Numbered from the stretch's first letter, positions 46,931 through 56,715 are shown. The stretch: 64,000 nt of DNA from Paenibacillus paridis (GCF_006345825.1 NZ_VCIX01000085.1:124001-188000); one strand, 5' to 3'. Notes: generated from the sequence alone by a model not told the origin. Program-made: numbers and translations.

Positions 46931-47019
46931 TATTATCCCTCATTATTAGATCCTTGTTAGTCTTGCATAACCTAATCATAAGCTAATTCTAACGATTCGA
47001 CAAACCCAATCATAAGTAA

Positions 47020-47046
47020 ACCTAATCGTACGGATAGCGATTAGGT
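47020..47046. promoter_or_regulatory. LysR operator: 9-bp inverted repeat
   Basis: ACCTAATCG (47020-47028) and CGATTAGGT (47038-47046) are perfect inverted arms separated by 9 nt. Two related half-sites, CCTAATCATAAG (about 46971) and CCCAATCATAAG (about 47005), lie on the regulator side. TATAGT at 47072-47077 could be the -10 of the transporter gene and lacks a good -35, as expected for an LTTR-activated promoter. Confidence 0.75.
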
Positions 47047-47126
47047 ATTTCACTTTGTGCACTTTGGATTCTATAGTAAAGACATCGACGATTTCATAAG
47101 GTCATCCCGGTGTAGGAGTGAAAAAT

Positions 47127-48155
47127 ATGATTAGCAAAAATAGAATAGCTGCCCAGTCCTTTCAAGGTATTGGATTTATGTACGGTCTATCCATAACGGC
47201 ACTGATTGCCCTCGCTGCCAATTATATCTCCGAACTTCCTTTCTTATCCGTCACGGGTCCATTGGTGCTGGCAATTTTGCTAGGGATGGCTTTTAAAGCT
47301 TTGGTAGGCGTACCTGCCCACGTGTCAGGAGGGATTGCCTTCTCAAGCAAAAGGCTGCTGCGGATTGGCATTGTTTTGCTTGGGGTGCGCTTGAATTTGA
47401 TGGATATTGTAAATGCGGGACCCCAAGTGTTCGCGATTGCGGCAATCAATATTGGGTTTGCGATTTTGGTTGTTTGCCTGCTGGGAAAATGGCTGAAAAT
47501 AGACAAAAAACTGGCGCTGTTAACCGCTTGTGGCACAGCGATTTGTGGTGCTGCAGCCGTAGTTGCTATAGCTCCTCAGCTGAAAGCCAAAGATCATGAG
47601 ACTGCGATTAGTGCGGCTACAGTAGCGATATTAGGCACAATTTTCACGCTCATTTACACATTTATCTATCCTGTGCTGCAATTAAGCGATATCGGTTATG
47701 GCATCTTTGCCGGAGCTACGCTGCATGAGGTTGCCCATGTTATTGCGGCCGCCGCGCCTGGCGGGCAGGAAGCAACGGATATGGCGGTTATCGTCAAGAT
47801 GTCGCGTGTAGCTATGCTCGTCCCAGTTGCAATCCTGATTGGCCTATGGCACAGGCGTACTGAAAAGCCAACCGAAGGTAGCCGCTTTAAACATCTTCCG
47901 ATTCCTTGGTTCATACTAGGTTTTCTTGCCATGAGCGGTATCCATACAGCAGGGTTTATACCTAATACGATGGGAGAGCAGCTTCTCTCTGCTGCCTATT
48001 TACTTCTAGCGATGGCGATGGCTGGTCTTGGGCTTGGCGTTGATTTTGTTCTGTTCAAACGATTGGGCAAGAAGCCTTTCTTGGCGGGACTCATCGGCTC
48101 TGTTATGCTGTCGGTCCTTGGGCTATCGCTTGTGCGCTTTTTTCACTTGGGATAG
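47127..48155 (+). CDS. YeiH-family putative sulfate exporter
   Basis: A 342-residue integral membrane protein of the YeiH/PSE family with about ten transmembrane helices. Signature stretches include GPLVLAILLGMAFKAL (about 45-60), LLTACGTAICGAAAVVAIAPQLKAKD (about 130-155) and AGATLHEVAHVIAAAAPGG (about 196-214). The ATG at 47127 follows AGGAG at 47114-47118. The substrate is not established for the family; sulfate, sulfite or related anions have been suggested. It is regulated in all likelihood by the divergent LysR gene. Confidence 0.88.
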   Translation: MISKNRIAAQSFQGIGFMYGLSITALIALAANYISELPFLSVTGPLVLAILLGMAFKALVGVPAHVSGGIAFSSKRLLRIGIVLLGVRLNLMDIVNAGPQVFAIAAINIGFAILVVCLLGKWLKIDKKLALLTACGTAICGAAAVVAIAPQLKAKDHETAISAATVAILGTIFTLIYTFIYPVLQLSDIGYGIFAGATLHEVAHVIAAAAPGGQEATDMAVIVKMSRVAMLVPVAILIGLWHRRTEKPTEGSRFKHLPIPWFILGFLAMSGIHTAGFIPNTMGEQLLSAAYLLLAMAMAGLGLGVDFVLFKRLGKKPFLAGLIGSVMLSVLGLSLVRFFHLG

Positions 48156-48178
48156 GGAAGAACCCAAAATAGAAACCA

Positions 48179-48217
48179 AAATAAAGCTCCCGAATTTATA
48201 TTCGGGGGCTTTATTTT
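48179..48217 (+). terminator. Terminator after the YeiH-family gene
   Basis: AATAAAGC-CCCGAA pairs with TTCGGG-GCTTTATT; the T-rich end continues as TTTTC. The symmetrical A/T flanks may allow use from both sides. Confidence 0.8.
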
Positions 48218-48348
48218 CATTAGCTTGCAATTGGCCTTTTGCAAACGAAATGATATATGAAGCGCCTTAGGCGCATGAACGCTTAGGCCTGCATGAAGCT
48301 GGAAGCAACAAAATGACATAACAGCGCAATGAACATTGATGAACGGCG

Positions 48349-48789
48349 TTAACAGCCGACCGGAGGAAACGGTTTTGGACGCGGGTACTGCCGTATGTGT
48401 TTAATACGTGATTCTCCAGTCAAGCGCATCCCGTTGCCTACCAGCAGACTTGCGGACGAGCTGGTGGCAATAACTTGAATATGCCCCACTGCAATGTGGG
48501 GGGAACAGTTTGTTCGTTGAAGCTGCACAACCTGGCCTCGATCAAAGTCCGGATCTATCAATTCAGGCAGCGGGCGATCAAAAATCGCGTAGGATTCAAA
48601 AAAAACATCGCCCCCCGTGAGATGGTCCTCTTGCCGCTGAAGGGCCAAAGCGCGAAGCTTTGCATTCGTTTCCGCCCGGTCTCCGAATTGCACAATGGCT
48701 GACTGCGACGCGCTGATAATGCAAACAGAGCCTACATATGCTGTTCGAATAGGAAATCCTTCCACTGGCTGATTAGAATAAGATTCCAT
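48349..48789 (-). CDS. gerPE: Spore germination protein GerPE
   Basis: A 146-residue protein with the GerPE start (RTAYVGSVCIISASQSAIVQFGDR, about 15-38) and no signal peptide. GerP proteins are mother-cell products that sit in the coat and let germinants pass inward. It is the last recognisable gene of the cluster. The ATG at 48789 lies 9 bp after gerPD; a purine-rich site (GAGGGGGA) is inside the gerPD end. Confidence 0.88.
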   Translation of the reverse strand: MESYSNQPVEGFPIRTAYVGSVCIISASQSAIVQFGDRAETNAKLRALALQRQEDHLTGGDVFFESYAIFDRPLPELIDPDFDRGQVVQLQRTNCSPHIAVGHIQVIATSSSASLLVGNGMRLTGESRIKHIRQYPRPKPFPPVGC

Positions 48790-48798
48790 AGGCGAATC

Positions 48799-49005
48799 TT
48801 ATTCCCCCTCTGTGCCCGCAGCATTGCCAGGCAGAGGGAATGGGGCAATCGGGCCGACAACAACGGACTCTGGAGGCGTGTCAAACATGGCGTATAAGGA
48901 AACGATATCCGTATCTCCTACTTGCATCATAGAAGCACTGGATACACCAAGTATTTCGATTTGGCCAACGCAGAGCTGATGATTAATAACCTTGAAATGA
49001 AGCAT
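48799..49005 (-). CDS. gerPD: Spore germination protein GerPD
   Basis: A 68-residue protein: LHFKVINHQLCVGQIEILGVSSASMMQVGDTDIVSLYAMFDTPPE matches GerPD in length and pattern. The start codon follows the gerPC stop directly (TAG then ATG), with AGGAGGGA inside the gerPC end, so translation is coupled. Confidence 0.87.
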   Translation of the reverse strand: MLHFKVINHQLCVGQIEILGVSSASMMQVGDTDIVSLYAMFDTPPESVVVGPIAPFPLPGNAAGTEGE

Positions 49006-49674
49006 CTATGTCATCCCTCCTGATGCGGGCTTGCCGGTTTGCAGCTGGCGCATATAGGCCAGCAGAGCGGCGTCGGCATCTCTCGTTGTTCTGGCAAGGA
49101 CGTCAGCTACAATCGATTCATTATCGCAGGCTGCTGACTGTTCTGCTCCTTCTTTTGTTCTTTGCTGCATATAATATTGGATGCGCGTAGGCACCTGCTT
49201 GCGAATATCCTCGATAATGATTCTTCTATGGAAGGGATCAAGCGGAATACAAAGCTCATTCTCATAGGCTTGCAGCCTTTGCGGAGCTTCCGTTTCCAAG
49301 TAGCGGGTCATACCGGAAAAAACATCATTGTAAGCTGGAGTCGGCGCCGGTATGGATGGTCCAGCGGAGGGGAAGAACTGCTGCTTCGGCACCGACAACT
49401 GGTCGATATTTCCTGGCCCCTGGTCATCGCCCATTCCGGGAGTTGTCATTCCGATGTTCAAAGTGCCATCCAGCTTCTCAACCTTCAATTGGTCAAAATG
49501 ATATTCGATGCTTTCGATGTTATAAGTAGGTCGCGCTTCAAGCTGCTTTACCTGCTCGCATAAAGCAGCGACCGTTGCCTCAAGCGCTGCAAGCTGCTCT
49601 TGCTGTTCTTTAAGCTTATGTTGAACATCGAGTGACCACATCTGCCAAGGGGAAAGCGGATTTTGCTGCTGCAT
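49006..49674 (-). CDS. gerPC: Spore germination protein GerPC
   Basis: A 222-residue protein. A short coiled coil near the start (VQHKLKEQQEQLAALEATVAALCEQVKQLEARP, about 16-48) is followed by YNIESIEYHFDQLKVEKLDGTLNIGMTTPG, typical of GerPC. The ATG at 49674 follows GGAGGT with 8 nt spacing; the 39-codon upstream extension is rejected. It lies 40 bp after gerPB. Confidence 0.9.
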   Translation of the reverse strand: MQQQNPLSPWQMWSLDVQHKLKEQQEQLAALEATVAALCEQVKQLEARPTYNIESIEYHFDQLKVEKLDGTLNIGMTTPGMGDDQGPGNIDQLSVPKQQFFPSAGPSIPAPTPAYNDVFSGMTRYLETEAPQRLQAYENELCIPLDPFHRRIIIEDIRKQVPTRIQYYMQQRTKEGAEQSAACDNESIVADVLARTTRDADAALLAYMRQLQTGKPASGGMT

Positions 49675-49714
49675 GAGAAATGACCTCCTTCTTGATGCAG
49701 GGTCAGACACACCC

Positions 49715-49918
49715 TTAGGTTGGGTTTGGCAGGGGGACGAAGGAGAGAGGATTGTCTTCGCCAAGCTGCGGAGCGGGACCCGTGAACCCACCCGTATTGT
49801 AAAGCTGGGAAAGTGATCGTATCGAACCTGCGCTGCCCACTTGCAAGACTGAGCTGTTGGCGACGCTGTCTACTCTAAGCTGATGAATTGTAATTTGTTG
49901 ATGAATGGTTAAATTCAT
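49715..49918 (-). CDS. gerPB: Spore germination protein GerPB
   Basis: A 67-residue protein, MNLTIHQQITIHQLRVDSVANSSVLQVGSAGSI..., matching GerPB: a short hydrophilic start, then the LRVDSVANSSVLQ(V/I)GS core. It overlaps gerPA by 4 nt. Confidence 0.88.
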   Translation of the reverse strand: MNLTIHQQITIHQLRVDSVANSSVLQVGSAGSIRSLSQLYNTGGFTGPAPQLGEDNPLSFVPLPNPT

Positions 49919-50142
49919 ATCGCACTCACTTCATTATTCGAGCTATCCTGCACATCCGGATCAAGGGTATTTGTAGCGCTGACAGCGTTATTGGAATTCG
50001 TTAAGCTTCCCGTCAAGAAAGAGCCTGATCCTGCATACGTTTTGGAAGTGCTGTTGGGCGATACTTCGAGCGAATCACCGAATTGTACAATGGAGCCGGA
50101 GCCAGTACTTACTATTTTGACAAAACCGACGACAGCTGGCAT
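49915..50142 (-). CDS. Spore germination protein GerPA/GerPF family
   Basis: A 75-residue protein with the family core MPAVVGFVKIVSTGSGSIVQFGDSLEVSPNSTSKTYAGSGSFLTG. GerPA and GerPF belong to one family (PF10676) and sit at the two ends of the B. subtilis gerPABCDEF operon. Here only one copy is present, at the gerPA position, although its core reads rather like GerPF. The ATG at 50142 follows AAGGAGG with 7 nt spacing; an ATG two codons earlier abuts that site. Confidence 0.85.
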   Translation of the reverse strand: MPAVVGFVKIVSTGSGSIVQFGDSLEVSPNSTSKTYAGSGSFLTGSLTNSNNAVSATNTLDPDVQDSSNNEVSAI

Positions 50143-50196
50143 AAGCATCCTCCTTTTTCATGCGCTTTTTTCTGGAGTGGCAACGCTGAGTTAATC

Positions 50197-50223
50197 TATC
50201 TTATGCGGCATTCGCCCAGAGGT
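50197..50223 (-). promoter_or_regulatory. Predicted sigma-K promoter of the gerP cluster
   Basis: On the minus strand, ACC (50223-50221) is followed after 15 nt by CATAAGATA (50205-50197). This fits the sigma-K consensus ACM-N15/16-CATANNNTA exactly. gerP is a sigma-K operon in B. subtilis. The promoter lies 54 nt ahead of the first start codon. Confidence 0.75.
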
Positions 50224-50296
50224 TCCCGCTTCATAAGTATCGTGTGGATGACTAGGCGCATATGCTGGTAGGAGTGCTGGAAGGCGGTGTTTGCTT

Positions 50297-50722
50297 GTGG
50301 CATCCAAATGGGATGATATGGAGAAATGGATGGAGAGGCAGCAGATGCCTAAAGGCTTTGAGCTGCTTCGCGAACCGGATTGGGTAGAGCAATATGTACG
50401 GAAAATGATGACTAAAGCGCTGCCTGAAGCAGCTGGCGTCATGATTGGGGGCGGGTCAGCGACCTTCTCGGAGACACGCAGCTTCTTGCATGTGAAAATA
50501 AATTTGCCCACCGGCTTCGAGAAGGAGCAGCTTCGGTTGTTTGTCAGAGAAGATCGGCTGCGCCTTGATGGCCTGCCTGGCGGCAAACCCGAAATAATTA
50601 AGCTGCCGAAACTGGTAAAACCGCGCGTATGTAAGACGCTTATAAAGGATGGCGTGCTGCAGGTGAAGCTGCAGAAAAGACCAACGAACCGCACATATCA
50701 TGAGACGGTTGTGCGCTGGTAA
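50297..50722 (+). CDS. Hsp20/alpha-crystallin-fold protein, probably spore-related
   Basis: A 141-residue protein. After a helical N-terminus (MASKWDDMEKWMERQQMPKGF) comes a beta-sandwich pattern (SFLHVKINLPTGFEKEQLRLFVREDRLRLDGLPG, about 63-97; then VLQVKLQKRP) of the Hsp20/CotP-like type; the C-terminal I-x-I motif of true chaperones is not obvious. The GTG at 50297 is preferred because AAGGCGGTG lies 7 nt upstream; TTG 50291 is the alternative. It is divergent from gerP, so a spore-coat role is plausible but unproven. Confidence 0.7.
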   Translation: MASKWDDMEKWMERQQMPKGFELLREPDWVEQYVRKMMTKALPEAAGVMIGGGSATFSETRSFLHVKINLPTGFEKEQLRLFVREDRLRLDGLPGGKPEIIKLPKLVKPRVCKTLIKDGVLQVKLQKRPTNRTYHETVVRW

Positions 50723-50871
50723 CCGGAGCTGGTGCATGTAGTGGTCGCGCAGCAGCCTTAGAAGTTATAATTGTCACGAAATCGACAGGGATTGCTGCTG
50801 GCTAATGGCTCGCCAATCCCTTATAATGTCTAGTGAACATATACATAATAGCAAAAAAGGGAGTGTGTTCG

Positions 50872-51072
50872 GTGTCACTAGTCGATGTAAGCAGTGTATC
50901 TGCTTCGTTATTCATACTTGGAATTGTTTTTATCATGCTTATTTTCGGATTGCTTAGTTTTGGTATCTTACGGATGTTTCAGCAGAAATTTCGTACAGGC
51001 TGGTTTAGCTTCGCAGGCGCTATCGTCAGCTTCGTCGTCTTTATGTATATATTAAACAAATGGTATCTATAG
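50872..51072 (+). CDS. Small two-helix membrane protein, unknown
   Basis: A 66-residue protein with two transmembrane helices (about 10-32 and 44-63) joined by a short basic loop (RMFQQKFRTGW). The GTG start at 50872 follows AAGGGAG with 7 nt spacing; an upstream GTG at 50833 has none. A TATAAT at 50822-50827 may be its -10. I do not recognise the family. Confidence 0.65.
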   Translation: MSLVDVSSVSASLFILGIVFIMLIFGLLSFGILRMFQQKFRTGWFSFAGAIVSFVVFMYILNKWYL

Positions 51073-51108
51073 CATGTATATAGCTGACCACAACCGGAGG
51101 TTATTGGT

Positions 51109-51333
51109 TTGACCTGGACAATCATATGGTTTTTCGTGAACATGCTGTTTGTGGTTTCCGTTATTACTTATATGTTCGTACACCGTTCGTACTCAGAAAC
51201 GAAACGCCAGACGAGCGATTCTGCTCTCATTCAGCGTCTAAACACAAGGCGCAAGCTTATCGGTATTCTTAGTATTGTATTGTTCTTGGCCATGTCGGCC
51301 AGTTTTATGATCAACATGAAATTAAATGGTTAA
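51109..51333 (+). CDS. Small membrane protein, unknown
   Basis: A 74-residue protein with an N-terminal transmembrane helix (about 3-24), a basic middle (HRSYSETKRQTSDSALIQRLNTRRK) and a second helix (about 51-69). The TTG start at 51109 follows GGAGGT. It lies 36 bp after another small membrane gene and ahead of a terminator, so the two form a mini-operon. The function is unknown. Confidence 0.65.
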   Translation: MTWTIIWFFVNMLFVVSVITYMFVHRSYSETKRQTSDSALIQRLNTRRKLIGILSIVLFLAMSASFMINMKLNG

Positions 51334-51336
51334 GCG

Positions 51337-51363
51337 GCTCTCATTGACGAGAGCTTTTTTTTT
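51337..51363 (+). terminator. Terminator between small membrane genes and the Fur-family gene
   Basis: GCTCTC (51337-51342) pairs with GAGAGC (51349-51354), followed by nine T residues. Confidence 0.88.
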
Positions 51364-51407
51364 CGTCATTATGGAGATAGACAACTATTCGTTCGGAGGT
51401 TCGACAT

Positions 51408-51845
51408 ATGCATACAATGGAAGACATCATACGACGCATGTCCAGTCAGGGCTTGCGGATTACAGATCAGCGGAAGACGCTTGCCAAGCTATTCTCGGAG
51501 ACCCAGGGTTACCTTGCTCCCAAGGAAGTCTATGAATATATGGGAAGGTCTTATACGGGACTAAGCTTTGATACGGTTTACCGGAATTTACGCGTGATGG
51601 AAGAACTAGGCGTGCTTGAGCAAGTCATATTTGAGGATGGCGGCAAGTTCAAGCTGCATTGCAGGGAAAATGATCACCATCACCATATGATTTGCTTGCA
51701 ATGCGGAATGACCTATCCGATCACGTTCTGTCCGATGGAGCAGACGGCTGTGCCTGATGATTTTAAAGTCGTAAAGCACAAATTTGAGGTGTTCGGCTAC
51801 TGCAAGCAATGTGTGCAGGACGAGCCAGCAGCAAGCGAGGGCTAA
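51408..51845 (+). CDS. Fur-family metalloregulator, probably Zur
   Basis: A 145-residue repressor. The N-terminal winged helix (about 1-80, [31 protein letters not shown], then [21 protein letters not shown]) binds DNA. The C-terminal domain holds HHHH and two CxxC pairs ([12 protein letters not shown]) for structural and regulatory metal. Zur is favoured over Fur or PerR because a zinc ABC transporter with a Zur-like box lies 3 kb downstream; sequence alone does not settle the metal. It shares one base with yidD (TAATG). Confidence 0.85.
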   Translation: MHTMEDIIRRMSSQGLRITDQRKTLAKLFSETQGYLAPKEVYEYMGRSYTGLSFDTVYRNLRVMEELGVLEQVIFEDGGKFKLHCRENDHHHHMICLQCGMTYPITFCPMEQTAVPDDFKVVKHKFEVFGYCKQCVQDEPAASEG

Positions 51846-52102
51846 TGTCAGAGAAAAGAGTCATGCGAAGAGCGACTCAGGCGCCGATCCATTTTTATCG
51901 AAAGGTAATTTCGCCATTGCTGCCGCCTTCCTGCCGATTTTACCCGACATGCTCGATGTATGCGCTTGAAGCGATCGAGAAGCATGGCGCAGCGAAAGGC
52001 TCGTGGCTTGCGGCTAAGCGGATTGCGCGCTGCCATCCCTTTAACGCTGGCGGTTATGATCCCGTTCCGCCCGTTTCTGGCGGCAAGACAGAAGAACCTT
52101 GA
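51845..52102 (+). CDS. yidD: Membrane protein insertion efficiency factor YidD
   Basis: An 85-residue protein with the family core [59 protein letters not shown]. YidD aids YidC-dependent membrane insertion. Its usual neighbour is rnpA/yidC, so this copy next to zur is away from the common location. The ATG at 51845 overlaps the upstream stop. The -35 of the metG promoter overlaps its stop codon. Confidence 0.92.
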   Translation: MSEKRVMRRATQAPIHFYRKVISPLLPPSCRFYPTCSMYALEAIEKHGAAKGSWLAAKRIARCHPFNAGGYDPVPPVSGGKTEEP

Positions 52103-52128
52103 CAGAAGCAGCTACCTTTCGGTATATT
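52099..52128 (+). promoter_or_regulatory. Sigma-A promoter of the metG transcript
   Basis: TTGACA at 52099-52104 overlaps the yidD stop codon; an 18-bp spacer leads to TATATT at 52123-52128. Transcription should start near 52135, ahead of the T-box. Confidence 0.82.
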
Positions 52129-52134
52129 TTGATT

Positions 52135-52467
52135 ATTAAAGGGTAAAATGATTTCTAGATTTCTCCATATATCCGAGGAACGGATAAGTACAATGGGATG
52201 CCTTTCGCAGAGAGCCGGGAAACAAGGTGCAAGCCGGTAAAGGATACGATTGGAAAATGGTCCGGGAGGATTTGTTTTCGAGCTTTGGCAGCATGCTTGG
52301 GGCCAGGTAAGGGAATGACGCGAAGCTGGCGTTAACAGCACAGCCGCCATATAGGCGGCACACGAAGCTCTCTCGAAGAGTCGGCTGAATCCGGCTTTTT
52401 CGCGATTGAAATTTGGGTGGTACCGCGTGAGTTCAAACTCTCGTCCCATGATGGACGGGAGTTTTTT
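52135..52467 (+). ncRNA. T-box riboswitch, methionine (specifier ATG)
   Basis: This leader controls metG by sensing uncharged tRNA-Met. The AGTA element (near 52168) faces a specifier loop with ATG at 52257-52259. Stems II and III fill the middle. The T-box core TGGTACCGCG lies at 52418-52427. The terminator pairs AACTCTCGTCC with GGACGGGAGTT (52436-52463) and ends in T residues. The leader is about 330 nt, longer than the glycine one. Confidence 0.93.
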
Positions 52468-52550
52468 GCGTTTTTTTAATCAAGCAAAAACGCCCTCGGC
52501 GTCCTTAGACGCTGAAGTAGCTTTGACGGTGAACTATAAGCCCTTTATAA

Positions 52551-54599
<2,049 letters not shown>

Positions 54600-54632
54600 T
54601 TGGCTTATGCGTTGCTATAAAAGATTAATTAA

Positions 54633-54671
54633 GGTGCTTCGGAAGCGATAATCGTTTCCGAGGCACTTTTA
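54633..54671 (+). terminator. Terminator after metG
   Basis: GGTGCTTCGGAAGCGA pairs imperfectly with TCGTTTCCGAGGCACT around a TAA loop; TTTTATTT follows. Confidence 0.8.
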
Positions 54672-54703
54672 TTTGAGACGAGAATTCAATCTTTTAAATA
54701 GGG

Positions 54704-54733
54704 TTGACAGCCTATTTCATTAAGACGTATAAT
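54704..54733 (+). promoter_or_regulatory. Sigma-A promoter of the zinc ABC operon
   Basis: TTGACA at 54704-54709, an 18-bp spacer and TATAAT at 54728-54733: both hexamers are consensus. Transcription should start near 54740, inside the adjoining Zur-like box. Confidence 0.9.
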
Positions 54734-54738
54734 ACAAA

Positions 54739-54753
54739 ACGTAATAATAACGA
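54739..54753. promoter_or_regulatory. Zur box
   Basis: ACGTAATAATAACGA matches the Bacillus Zur core TCGTAATNATTACGA at 13 of 15 positions (including N). It overlaps the predicted transcription start of the zinc transporter operon, where a zinc-loaded repressor would block initiation. Confidence 0.8.
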
Positions 54754-54790
54754 TTACGAAAAAGAGAAGATAGAATGGAGAGAACTTAAA

Positions 54791-55828
54791 ATGAAAGATT
54801 CGAAATCATCGAAACGCTTGATCGCGCTCAGTCTGCTGCTTACAGCCATGCTCGTATTTGCAGCAGCCTGTGGAAATAACAAGAATGATGCTGCTGCTCC
54901 AAGCAATAGCGAGGAGCCAGCCAGCAATGGAGCTAAGCAACAGGTTAGCGTAGTGACAAGCTTTTATCCTCTGTATTTTCTTGCTTCTGAAATAGGCGGC
55001 GAGCATGTCAAGGCTGCCAATCTTGTAGCTGCGGGCGTTGAGCCGCATGACTGGACACCGAAGAGCCGTGACTTGGATACGGCTTCCAAAGCACAGCTGT
55101 TCCTATATCATGGCGCAGGGCTTGAAGGCTGGGTAGATGGTTTTCTAAAGGGGTTGTCGAAGGACAGCACGGTCATTACAAAAGAAATTAGTGATGGCAT
55201 AGCCTTGATTGAAGGCACGGAAGATGAGCACGAGGATGAGCATGCGGACGATCATGAGCATGCGGATGAACACGCTGATGAGGAAGCACATGACCATGAC
55301 CATGGCGGGTTGGACCCGCATACATGGGTCAGCCCAAAATCCGCATTAAAGTTAGCGGAAAATGTAAAAAACAGCCTAATTGAAGTGGATAGTGCCAATC
55401 AGGCGGATTACGAGAAAAACTATGAAGCCTTAAAATTGAAAATCGAGGCGATAGATGCAGACTATACGGCCAAGCTATCCCAAACTACGAATAAAGATAT
55501 TGTAACTTCCCATCAAGCCTTCGGATATCTCGCTCGCGACTATGGACTGAAGCAAATCTCGATCATGGGACTTAGCCCAGACGCAGAGCCGCGTGCTCAA
55601 GATTTATTAAATATCGCAAAATATGTGAAAGCCAATGGAGTTAAATATATTTTCTTCGAAGAGCTGGTCTCCGATCAATTAGCTAAGACGCTTGCGAGCG
55701 AAGCAGACGTAGAGACGATGGTACTTAATCCGCTGGAAGGGTTGACGCCAGCACAGGAAAAAGAAGGCGAAACTTATTTAACCTTAATGGAGCGGAACTT
55801 GCAAAATCTTGTGCAAGCATTACAATAG
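54791..55828 (+). CDS. znuA: Zinc ABC transporter substrate-binding lipoprotein (ZnuA/AdcA type)
   Basis: A 345-residue lipoprotein. The signal peptide ends in a lipobox (LVFAAAC, Cys at about 27). The cluster-9 binding domain has the metal ligands in GVEPHDWTP, LDPHTWVSP and SHQAFGY, and a His/Asp/Glu-rich loop (about 148-175), a feature typical of zinc-specific members. The ATG at 54791 follows GGAGAG. It is the first gene of the operon and is preceded by a strong promoter with a Zur-like box. Confidence 0.93.
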   Translation: MKDSKSSKRLIALSLLLTAMLVFAAACGNNKNDAAAPSNSEEPASNGAKQQVSVVTSFYPLYFLASEIGGEHVKAANLVAAGVEPHDWTPKSRDLDTASKAQLFLYHGAGLEGWVDGFLKGLSKDSTVITKEISDGIALIEGTEDEHEDEHADDHEHADEHADEEAHDHDHGGLDPHTWVSPKSALKLAENVKNSLIEVDSANQADYEKNYEALKLKIEAIDADYTAKLSQTTNKDIVTSHQAFGYLARDYGLKQISIMGLSPDAEPRAQDLLNIAKYVKANGVKYIFFEELVSDQLAKTLASEADVETMVLNPLEGLTPAQEKEGETYLTLMERNLQNLVQALQ

Positions 55829-55890
55829 AACAAAAGGCAAACTGGCGGAGCTGATTTATGCAGCTCCGTATTGCTGTGAGGAGAGAAATG

Positions 55891-56715
55891 ATGGCACAAT
55901 CAAATCGAATAACGAATGCCGACGCTAGCTGCCACCAAGAGGTTATCTCCTTGGAGGATGTCTCTTTTTCTTTTCAACAGCAAACTGTAATTTCTAATCT
56001 CAGTTTTGCGGTGAAGGAACGGGACTTCATTGGTTTGATCGGAACGAATGGAGCAGGAAAAACGACGCTGCTGCGCATGATTGTTGGCTTGTTGAAGCCT
56101 ACGAGCGGCACGATCCGTCTGTTCGGAGAGAAAGTAGACCGCTTTAAGCAATGGGAACGCATCGGATACGTTCCGCAAAAAAATTCGCTCAATCCCCTGT
56201 TTCCTGCTACGGTAAGGGAAGTGGTTTTGTCCGGATTATATGGACGCAACAAGCTGTTTAAGAAAATGAATAAAGCGGACCATAAGAAATGCGAGGATGC
56301 GCTTCATGCGATGGGTATCGATGATCTGAAGGACAAGCGAATCGGTCAATTGTCCGGCGGTCAGCAGCAGCGCGTCTTTTTGGCAAGAGCGTTGATCAAT
56401 AACCCTTCGCTGCTCATTCTGGATGAGCCGACAGTGGGTATCGACACGGAGACGCAGGAAAGCTTCTTTCATATGATCAAGCATATGCACCAGCATCACA
56501 ATATTACCTTCCTAATGGTGTCTCACGATCTGGATATGATTCGCTCTTATCTCGGTCAAGAGCCCGCAGCAGGAAACGGGAAGCTGAAGTTTCATATCAA
56601 GCACTCGCACGAAACGCAAGATTGCGTTGAAAATGACTTGGCCCACAGCTTGAAAGGGCTAAGGGAGCAAATGGAGAGCAGGAAAGAGGTTGTTTTGATT
56701 GGAGATCGTAACTAG
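55891..56715 (+). CDS. znuC: Zinc ABC transporter ATP-binding protein
   Basis: A 274-residue ABC ATPase: Walker A GTNGAGKTTLLRMI (about 51-64), signature LSGGQQQRVFLARAL (about 153-167), Walker B LLILDEPTVGID (about 172-183), switch His in MVSHDLD (about 209-215). The C-terminal tail contains a His-containing segment (KFHIKHSHETQD). The start at 55891 follows GAGGAGA; the frame extends to 55858. It overlaps the permease by 17 bp. Confidence 0.92.
   Translation: MAQSNRITNADASCHQEVISLEDVSFSFQQQTVISNLSFAVKERDFIGLIGTNGAGKTTLLRMIVGLLKPTSGTIRLFGEKVDRFKQWERIGYVPQKNSLNPLFPATVREVVLSGLYGRNKLFKKMNKADHKKCEDALHAMGIDDLKDKRIGQLSGGQQQRVFLARALINNPSLLILDEPTVGIDTETQESFFHMIKHMHQHHNITFLMVSHDLDMIRSYLGQEPAAGNGKLKFHIKHSHETQDCVENDLAHSLKGLREQMESRKEVVLIGDRN

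Noticed and set aside
48218-48348. Possible gerPF downstream of gerPE
   Set aside because: No frame of about 70 codons with the GerPA/GerPF core is present on the minus strand; only a small GCGCC palindrome is seen.
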